Below, piece by piece: positions 5,950-9,868 of a stretch of 10,904 bases of DNA; position 1 is the first letter of the stretch; every line of letters begins with the position of its first letter. The notes under the pieces are model-generated. The model searched no databases. It worked only from the letters and a program-made list of their open reading frames with translations, and had not been told where the DNA came from. This DNA is from Comamonadaceae bacterium (GTDB taxonomy: Bacteria > Pseudomonadota > Gammaproteobacteria > Burkholderiales > Burkholderiaceae_C). Both the position numbers and the translations under genes were made by a program. The stretch covers positions 1-10,904 of the forward strand of contig CANCCF010000137.1 in the NCBI GenBank assembly GCA_947374485.1, in the 5' to 3' direction.

Positions 5950-5979
5950 ATTATGACAACACGCTAGGACTGTTGTCAA
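5950..5979 (-). promoter_or_regulatory. Promoter and operator of the tumE cassette
   Basis: On the minus strand, a perfect -35 TTGACA (5979-5974), an 18-base spacer and -10 CATAAT (5955-5950). A perfect inverted repeat, TGACAACA (5954-5961) and TGTTGTCA (5971-5978) with a 9-base centre, covers both elements. A repressor bound there would block polymerase directly, as expected for TA autoregulation. The cassette therefore carries its own regulated promoter. Confidence 0.75.
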
Positions 5980-5994
5980 TGAGTCCAACAAACA

Positions 5995-6324
5995 TCACTT
6001 CTCAGGCGAGGCAGAACGTTGAAGCTGAGCCGCAACGCGCTTGCGCGTTGTCGCTCTTGGACGTCCAGTTAAATTTCGCTCTACTTCCATGCGAAGCGCT
6101 GCATTGATCCGTGACTGATATCCAGCCCCTTGGGACTTGAAGTACTCCAGAATATCCGCATCCAAACGCACGGAGGTAAGAACCTTTGTCGGGGCGGCCT
6201 GTGGCCCACGTCCACGCTTCAGCACGGGCGCACCCAGCATTTCCTCAGTCCATGCAGGATTGTCCGGGTCATTGACCTTAGCCGAGGTTTTCTTTGGCAA
6301 CTTGGCGGTAGTACCGAGCTTCAT
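5995..6324 (-). CDS. brnA: BrnA family antitoxin with attC-encoded tail
   Basis: 109 residues. The N-terminal DNPAWTEEMLGAPVLKRGRGPQ and the ribbon-helix-helix KVLTSVRLDADILEYFKSQGAGYQSRINAALRMEVE (about residues 47-82) are diagnostic of BrnA, the antitoxin and autorepressor of BrnT. The gene overlaps brnT by 47 bases. From about residue 84 the sequence is encoded by an attC site: LTGRPRATTRKRVAA, the same motif as in the antitoxin at 4688-4951. Codon 103 spans the cassette junction, and the last six residues (SASPEK) are encoded by the next cassette. With the core this cassette has in its own circle (GTTAAAT), the frame would stop with TAA right after R103. Confidence 0.88.
   Translation of the reverse strand: MKLGTTAKLPKKTSAKVNDPDNPAWTEEMLGAPVLKRGRGPQAAPTKVLTSVRLDADILEYFKSQGAGYQSRINAALRMEVERNLTGRPRATTRKRVAAQLQRSASPEK
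6011..6074 (-). other. attC site, 64 bp, inside brnA, with non-canonical R'
   Basis: Minus strand: R'' ATTTAAC (6074-6068), central CGCGCAAGCGCG hairpin, R' GTTCTGC (6017-6011). R'' fits RYYYAAC and is complementary to the GTTAAAT core opening this cassette at 6599-6605. R' departs from GTTRRRY, but it is the exact complement of the R'' (GCAGAAC) that closes the next cassette, so it is that cassette's genuine left core. The whole site is translated as part of brnA. Confidence 0.78.
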
Positions 6325-6559
6325 GTTTCTCTGCCTTTCGCAGCGATATCACGTGAGGCCCTTTCGGGCGCTCCGTGTAAACCATCACAACCACATCTGC
6401 ATCAACAAGACCGAAGCAAACCAAGCGCTCCTCGCCGTAGTCTTGCCGCTTGTCCTCGCGGGTTACCGTGAAGTGGTCCCAGATTGCATCGCATCCAACG
6501 AAGTCAAGCGCGTGCTTTCTGATGTTCAATTTGCGCTTTGATTCGTCCCACGTGAGCAT
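6278..6559 (-). CDS. brnT: BrnT family toxin (ribonuclease)
   Basis: 93 residues: LTWDESKRKLNIRKHALDFVGCDAIWDHF, then EDKRQDYGEERLVCFGLVDADVVVMVYTER and HVISLRKAEKHEARYY. All the BrnT blocks are present in order and length is normal. Compared with the other BrnT genes here, IRIISARKA is replaced by HVISLRKAE, so this is a divergent lineage and not a recent duplicate. The ATG at 6559 lies five bases after a -10 and has no ribosome-binding site, suggesting a leaderless start. brnA overlaps its end. Expected role: translation-blocking RNase held inactive by BrnA. Confidence 0.9.
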   Translation of the reverse strand: MLTWDESKRKLNIRKHALDFVGCDAIWDHFTVTREDKRQDYGEERLVCFGLVDADVVVMVYTERPKGPHVISLRKAEKHEARYYRQVAKENLG

Positions 6560-6564
6560 GGTTA

Positions 6565-6592
6565 ATTGTATTTACAAAATACCAGAGTGCAA
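6565..6592 (-). promoter_or_regulatory. Promoter and operator of the brnTA cassette
   Basis: Minus strand: -35 TTGCAC (6592-6587), 16-base spacer, -10 TACAAT (6570-6565). A perfect inverted repeat GTATTT-TGT-AAATAC (6582-6568) fills most of the spacer and touches the -10. It is a good candidate BrnA operator. It lies just inside the cassette, after the core at 6599-6605, so the TA pair brings its own promoter. Confidence 0.72.
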
Positions 6593-6598
6593 GGTGAA

Positions 6599-6700
6599 AT
6601 TTAACGTCGGCCGTGAATGGACCGCAACGGCACACTCAGGGGTGAAGAATGGCGACCACGATGGCCGCCGTTGTGGGTCCATTCGACGAACCCGTTAGGC
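6599..6700 (-). other. attC site, 102 bp (after DUF4279 cassette)
   Basis: Minus strand: R'' GCCTAAC (6700-6694, overlapping the stop codon) and R' GTTAAAT (6605-6599). Long stem: GAATGGACC pairs with GGTCCATTC and CAACGGC with GCCGTTG, with unpaired bases between. R'' is complementary to the core opening this cassette at 7122-7128. Confidence 0.88.
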
Positions 6701-7114
6701 TGCATCGTCGGGCCCATAGATATCCAAGGAAAGCACAATACCTCGCTCTCCAAGAAGTCCCAAAGTGTGCGCAGATATTTCAACGCCTTCGTTGCTCTCG
6801 CGCATGAACCATCCACAAAACAGAGCCACTCTATACCGGCCACTCAGTTCACTCCACGTATTGAGGTCAAGAGTCAGACCACTCAAAATTTCCAGCACTT
6901 GTGCATCCAGGTTTTCAGGCTCGGTCGGGGTCGCCTCGCGCCGCCAATGCCCCCGGGGCGCCAGCCTCTCGGGTAGGTCCGGTCGCTTGCGAATGTCCTC
7001 GCCTTTTCGATACGAAAGGGAAGGTGGTCCCCCCAGGAGCCTTGTCACTTCAGCGGGTTCGAGATCCTCGCCGGTCAACATGAGTCCCGCGACTGCGCGG
7101 TGAAGGACTGCCAT
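6695..7114 (-). CDS. DUF4279 domain-containing protein (cassette D)
   Basis: 139 residues. An N-terminal strand, then TGEDLEPAEVTRLLGGPPSLSYRKGEDI and, after the middle, GHWRREAT, then LDAQVLEILSGLTLDLNTWSEL and YRVALFCGWFM, ending SAHTLGLLGERGIVLSLDIYG. This order (a dl.P.eit..LG..P....kG block, then a W block, then ..l..L...gi.l.lDiY) is the DUF4279 family. The domain recurs in gene cassettes and near toxin or immunity genes, but its function is unknown; it has no catalytic motif I can point to. GGCGG lies 5 bases before the ATG. The TAA stop is inside the attC R''. Confidence 0.8.
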   Translation of the reverse strand: MAVLHRAVAGLMLTGEDLEPAEVTRLLGGPPSLSYRKGEDIRKRPDLPERLAPRGHWRREATPTEPENLDAQVLEILSGLTLDLNTWSELSGRYRVALFCGWFMRESNEGVEISAHTLGLLGERGIVLSLDIYGPDDAA

Positions 7115-7121
7115 TCGTGCC

Positions 7122-7177
7122 GCCTAACGCCTTAGTTAAGCCGCGCCGAAGGCGTCAGCTTGAATGATTAGTTAGGC
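7122..7177 (-). other. attC site, 56 bp (after membrane-protein cassette)
   Basis: The most textbook site here. Minus strand: R'' GCCTAAC (7177-7171), R' GTTAGGC (7128-7122), L'' and L' arms, and a short GACGCC-TTCGG-CGCGGC centre. It closely resembles the short attC sites of mobile integron cassettes. R' and R'' are exact complements. Confidence 0.93.
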
Positions 7178-7600
7178 CGCGCGGCCCGACTGTTGGGCCT
7201 GAAGAGCTTTGACTGCGCGAAGACCGACGAATGTGAATCCAACAATGCCCAAGACCACGGCATGCATTACAACGCCGGCCCAGAGTTGGGCAGAGGCGGC
7301 AAAGATTGCGTCGGCAATATATATGATCACTGCAATGATGAGAATCTTCGGAAGCCTTGTGGAAAGGTATGCCATTGCGGCGAACAGCCCAGCCGCAACC
7401 AGGTGCGGTGCTGCACCCGGCATTGCAAATGGCGCGACGAGGCCCGCGAGAATCATGAAGTCTTGCTGCATGACCAGGAACAAGCCGTTTACAGCAGTGA
7501 ACCCAGCAACCCAGTAGGTCCAGTTGCGGGGCGCGCGGCGTAGCCTCTGTGCTCGGAAGTCTAGGACGCTTTGATCGTTGTCGGTCATCGAAACTTTCAT
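7172..7600 (-). CDS. Small integral membrane protein (cassette C)
   Basis: 142 residues with a short charged cytoplasmic N-terminus (to about residue 25) and then about four or five hydrophobic segments: roughly 28-44, 47-62, 66-80, 84-104 and 107-128. It ends in a basic tail (LRAVKALQAQQSGRAA), consistent with a cytoplasmic C-terminus. No catalytic or transport motif is recognisable; similar proteins are common unnamed cassette products. The ATG at 7600 is 6 bases from the cassette core and lacks a clear ribosome-binding site; a second ATG at 7588 (MTDNDQS) is an alternative. The stop overlaps the attC R''. Confidence 0.75.
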   Translation of the reverse strand: MKVSMTDNDQSVLDFRAQRLRRAPRNWTYWVAGFTAVNGLFLVMQQDFMILAGLVAPFAMPGAAPHLVAAGLFAAMAYLSTRLPKILIIAVIIYIADAIFAASAQLWAGVVMHAVVLGIVGFTFVGLRAVKALQAQQSGRAA

Positions 7601-7605
7601 GTGAG

Positions 7606-7695
7606 GCCTAACGTAGAAGTGAGGGGCGGCCGGAGCGAAGCGTAGGGAACCACAAGCGCAGCTTGTGGCCGTCCCTCTCGACTGCCGGGTTAGAC
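7606..7695 (-). other. attC site, 90 bp (after GNAT cassette)
   Basis: Minus strand: R'' GTCTAAC (7695-7689) and R' GTTAGGC (7612-7606). The central hairpin CCACAAGC-TGC-GCTTGTGG is flanked by GGGA/TCCC. R'' is complementary to the GTTAGAC core opening the cassette at 8276-8282. The GNAT stop codon lies within R''. Confidence 0.88.
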
Positions 7696-8253
7696 GGCAC
7701 TTTTTGCACCATGGACTGGCACCGTCATTGTTGTGTACGAAAGGTACTGATCATCAATCTTGAACATGTGCTGAATTTCACCGACTCGTGTGAAGCCTGC
7801 CTGCCGGTAAAGAGCCACTGCTGCTTGGTTTTCACTGAGAACTTGTAAGTCAATTTGCTCCAATAGTTTCGTGGAGCCTGCCCAAAGTTTTGCGTGTTGA
7901 ATAAGGGTTGAGCCAATGCCTTGTCTTCGACAGATCCGATGCACGCCCATACCTAGCAGGCAGCGATGCTCAGTGTGGCGCTCGCTATGGCCGCGAAGAT
8001 CAATGTGGCCGAGGATTTGTCCATCGCGCCCCCGAGCGGCCCACGCGCGGCGCCAGCCCTGCTCGCCGACTGGAATCTCCAGCCCTGCGCGAAATGCAGC
8101 TTCTCGATCAACGGGAAAAGACGACGTACTCCGCGACAGCGGCTGAAAGTAGCCAACTTCTGGATTCCCGTTTTCGCCAAGATGCTCGTTGAGATATGCG
8201 ATGAACTCATCGAACTCGGGTGGTGAGATGGCGTTAATCAAATAAGTGCTCAT
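7690..8253 (-). CDS. GNAT family N-acetyltransferase (cassette B)
   Basis: 187 residues. The acetyl-CoA-binding motif A is clear: CLLGMGVHRICRRQGIGSTLIQHAKLW (about residues 98-124), with RRQGIG as the pyrophosphate loop, after strands AWAARGRDGQILGHIDL. Motif B follows: IDLQVLSENQAAVALYRQAGFTRVGE. The N-terminal 75 residues form the variable substrate-recognition part. Substrate is unknown; cassette GNATs include drug- and toxin-modifying enzymes, but nothing here picks a substrate. The ATG is 22 bases from the cassette core, with no clear ribosome-binding site. The TAA stop lies in the attC R''. Confidence 0.9.
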   Translation of the reverse strand: MSTYLINAISPPEFDEFIAYLNEHLGENGNPEVGYFQPLSRSTSSFPVDREAAFRAGLEIPVGEQGWRRAWAARGRDGQILGHIDLRGHSERHTEHRCLLGMGVHRICRRQGIGSTLIQHAKLWAGSTKLLEQIDLQVLSENQAAVALYRQAGFTRVGEIQHMFKIDDQYLSYTTMTVPVHGAKSAV

Positions 8254-8275
8254 TGAATGGGACGGATGCAGTGCC

Positions 8276-8362
8276 GTCTAACGTTGGCGCTGTCCGGCAC
8301 GCAGCAAGCGCCGCGCAGCGGCATATTGCTGCTGCGTGTCCGCGACGAGCAACTGGTTAAAC
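8276..8362 (-). other. attC site, 87 bp (after first cassette)
   Basis: Minus strand: R'' GTTTAAC (8362-8356) and R' GTTAGAC (8282-8276). The stem CACGCAGCA..CAA pairs with TTGCTGCGTG, capped by GCCGC-TGC-GCGGC. R'' is complementary to the core at the attI junction (GTTAAAC, 8724-8718), as expected for a single integrated cassette. Confidence 0.9.
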
Positions 8363-8366
8363 ACTC

Positions 8367-8717
8367 TCAATCCCACCAGCAGTAAAGTGGATTGCCACAA
8401 ACACCATGCGCTCCCAAATTGCTTCGATCAACGCCCCAGAAGCAATAGTACTCGCGCTCTTCCGGCTCAAAAACCAGCCAATAGCCTTCAGTCATTGCAA
8501 GTAGAAATCCTGAGATTTTTGACCCAAGTTTTCGATGCCGAAATCCAGGCTCGACAACCGTCGCCGTTATCCATTCGGGTGCGGTTGCATGCTGCCGAAT
8601 AATTGTGCGAAGTCGCTCAAAGTAAGCTGCCTCGTCTTCCCCTTTGGGGACGATGATCCCCGACGTGTCGGACAAGTCCACCTCCAACTGCGCCCAGTAA
8701 GGGTTTGACTGCATCAT
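8367..8717 (-). CDS. Hypothetical protein, first cassette (A)
   Basis: 116 residues from ATG-ATG right after the cassette core (MMQSNPYWAQLEVDLSDTSG). An in-frame extension starting with TTG at 8777 would be coded by attI and is not part of the cassette. The protein is acidic and aromatic-rich; notable blocks are WITATVVEPGFRHRKLGSKISGFLLA, GYWLVFEPEEREYYCFWG and LGAHGVCGNPLYCWWD at the very end. No signal peptide or membrane segment is visible. I recognise no domain. Being first after attI, it is the most recently captured or best-expressed cassette, under the integron promoter. There is no good ribosome-binding site directly upstream; GGAGG in attI is too distant for a normal start. Confidence 0.75.
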   Translation of the reverse strand: MMQSNPYWAQLEVDLSDTSGIIVPKGEDEAAYFERLRTIIRQHATAPEWITATVVEPGFRHRKLGSKISGFLLAMTEGYWLVFEPEEREYYCFWGVDRSNLGAHGVCGNPLYCWWD

Positions 8718-8790
8718 GTTTAACTTTGATGTAGCCCGCAAACCACCGGATACCTCCGGCGCGCAGTCAGATAACAAGTTTGCGAAGGAT
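8718..8790 (-). other. attI: attI recombination site (approximate extent)
   Basis: On the minus strand the region ends in CAAAGTTAAAC. The CAAAGTT crossover context is the same as at the end of attI1, and the cassette core (8724-8718) is followed at once by the first cassette gene. A perfect 5-base inverted repeat, CCGGA-TACC-TCCGG (8746-8759), and further GTT-type half sites (GGTTTGCG, TTGTTATC) lie where integrase-binding repeats are expected. Only the crossover end is firmly placed; the far limit is approximate. Confidence 0.72.
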
Positions 8791-8802
8791 CAAAAAAATC
8801 TT

Positions 8803-8831
8803 TTGACATCAAGTGCTTACCTTCATAGACT
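8803..8831 (+). promoter_or_regulatory. intI promoter (Pint)
   Basis: A perfect -35 TTGACA (8803-8808), 17-base spacer and -10 TAGACT (8826-8831, four of six to consensus). The expected transcription start falls at about 8838, the first base of the intI ATG. The LexA box overlaps the -10 by two bases and covers the start, so LexA would block transcription. Confidence 0.72.
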
Positions 8832-8845
8832 GTATGAATGTACAG
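8830..8845. promoter_or_regulatory. LexA box (SOS operator) over the intI start
   Basis: CTGTATGAATGTACAG has the invariant CTGT-N8-ACAG of LexA sites. It overlaps the -10 and the ATG of intI. SOS control of integrase genes by LexA at this position is established for many integrons, so intI is predicted to be induced by DNA damage and by incoming single-stranded DNA. Confidence 0.82.
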
Positions 8846-9866
8846 GTATAACAGATCTGACAAAGTCGACAGGCCTGCGTTGGCCTCAACGCGGCTGCTG
8901 GACCAGGTGCGCGAGCGCATCCGGTATTTGCACTATAGCCTCAAGACGGAAAAAGCCTATCTGTATTGGGCACGTTTCTTCGTGCTGTGGTCTGCCAAGG
9001 CTGGAGGCATGCGCCACCCCCGTGACATGGGCGGCGCGGATGTGGAGGCGTTCTTGACGATGTTGGCAAACGAGCGCCAAGTGTCGCCCGCCACCCACCG
9101 GCAGGCCTTGAACGCTCTGCTGTTTCTCTACCGCGAAGTGCTGGGCCTTGATTTGCCCTGGATGAGCCAGATTGGCCGCCCGCCTGAACGCAAGCGCATT
9201 CCGGTGGTGTTCTCTACGGCCGAAGTGCAGCAGGTGTTGTCGCTGATTCCGGGCGCTGAAGGCACCTTGGCGCGCTTGCTGTATGGCACTGGCATGCGCC
9301 TGTCCGAGGGCCTGTCCGTGCGTGTGAAGGATGTGGACTTTGACCGCCATGTGGTCATTGTGCGCAGTGGCAAGGGGGATAAAGACAGGGTGGTGATGCT
9401 GCCCCGCTCTTTGGAGCCCGCTCTGCGCGGGCAGTTAGCCCAGGCAAGGGCCTTGTGGGCAGCAGACCGGGCGCGTGGGCATGCCGGCGTATACCTGCCC
9501 CATGCACTTGAGGCCAAGTACCCTCGTGCCGGGCAGAGCTGGGCCTGGCATTGGGTGTTTCCCGCGCCCAAACTGTCGGTTGACCCGCGCACTGGCATCG
9601 AACGCCGCCACCACTTGTTTGAAGAGCGCATGTCGCGGCAGTTGAAAGTGGCTTGCACTTCGGCAGGTATTGCCAAGCACGCCACGGTGCACACCCTGCG
9701 GCATTCCTTTGCCACCCATTTGCTGCAGGCCGGAACCGACATACGCACCGTGCAAGAGCTGCTGGGCCACAGCGATGTGTCCACCACCATGATTTACACG
9801 CACGTGCTCAAGGTGGCCGCGGGTGGCGCCACCAGTCCGCTGGATGCGCTGCAGCTGACGGCATAG
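8838..9866 (+). CDS. intI: Integron integrase IntI (tyrosine recombinase)
   Basis: 342 residues. An N-terminal core-binding domain (LLDQVRERIRYLHYSLKTEKAYLYWARFF, then ATHRQALNALLFLYREVLGLDLPW) precedes a catalytic domain with R154 (LLYGTGMRLSEG), K179/K182 (SGKGDKDR), H285 and R288 (HTLRHSFATHLL), H311 (LLGHSDVS) and nucleophile Y320 (TTMIYTHV). The IntI-specific extra helix region is present around residues 230-270 (YPRAGQSWAWHWVFP to RHHLFEERMSRQLK). This separates integron integrases from XerC/D and indicates attC single-strand recombination. It is full length and appears active. The ATG at 8838 gives an N-terminus about as long as that of IntI1; a TTG at 8880 is the alternative. It is divergent from the cassettes and two bases from the next gene. 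Confidence 0.96.
   Translation: MYRYNRSDKVDRPALASTRLLDQVRERIRYLHYSLKTEKAYLYWARFFVLWSAKAGGMRHPRDMGGADVEAFLTMLANERQVSPATHRQALNALLFLYREVLGLDLPWMSQIGRPPERKRIPVVFSTAEVQQVLSLIPGAEGTLARLLYGTGMRLSEGLSVRVKDVDFDRHVVIVRSGKGDKDRVVMLPRSLEPALRGQLAQARALWAADRARGHAGVYLPHALEAKYPRAGQSWAWHWVFPAPKLSVDPRTGIERRHHLFEERMSRQLKVACTSAGIAKHATVHTLRHSFATHLLQAGTDIRTVQELLGHSDVSTTMIYTHVLKVAAGGATSPLDALQLTA
8932..8959 (-). promoter_or_regulatory. Candidate cassette promoter Pc inside intI (weak)
   Basis: Minus strand: a good -10 TATAGT (8937-8932) with a poor -35 TAGGCT (8959-8954) at 16 bases, about 215 bases before the first cassette gene, where Pc usually lies. A second possibility is the extended -10 TGTTATACC around 8845-8853. 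Neither is strong and no alternative was clearly better. Confidence 0.25.
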
Positions 9867-9868
9867 CC

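Larger units (their letters stand above)
3693..9866. mobile_element. Chromosomal integron: intI, attI and eight-cassette array
   Basis: intI on the + strand, attI, then minus-strand cassettes separated by attC sites. Cassette limits, taken at the G|TT cut of each core: A 8723-8282, B 8281-7612, C 7611-7128, D 7127-6605, E 6604-6017, F 6016-5221, G 5220-4680, and H from 4679 to about 3699 (a deletion fusion of two cassettes). In A-G the opening core is the exact reverse complement of the closing R''. Four of the eight hold toxin-antitoxin pairs. Varied attC lengths (56-102 bp) show cassettes from several sources. Confidence 0.9.

Noticed and set aside
8718..8777. 20-codon N-terminal extension of the first cassette gene into attI (TTG start)
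   Set aside because: These codons belong to attI and not to the cassette, and an ATG-ATG lies right after the core; the extension reads as unconstrained sequence.
8720..8920. Minus-strand 66-codon ORF over attI and the intI start
   Set aside because: It crosses the LexA box, promoter and attI and has no protein family features.
9128..9790. 220-codon minus-strand frame inside intI
   Set aside because: Antisense shadow of a full-length integrase with all catalytic residues; composition is Arg/Ser/Cys-rich without motifs.
3693..9866. A CRISPR array, because of regularly spaced palindromic elements
   Set aside because: The elements differ in length and sequence, match attC rules, and are separated by whole genes; no short identical repeats with spacers occur.
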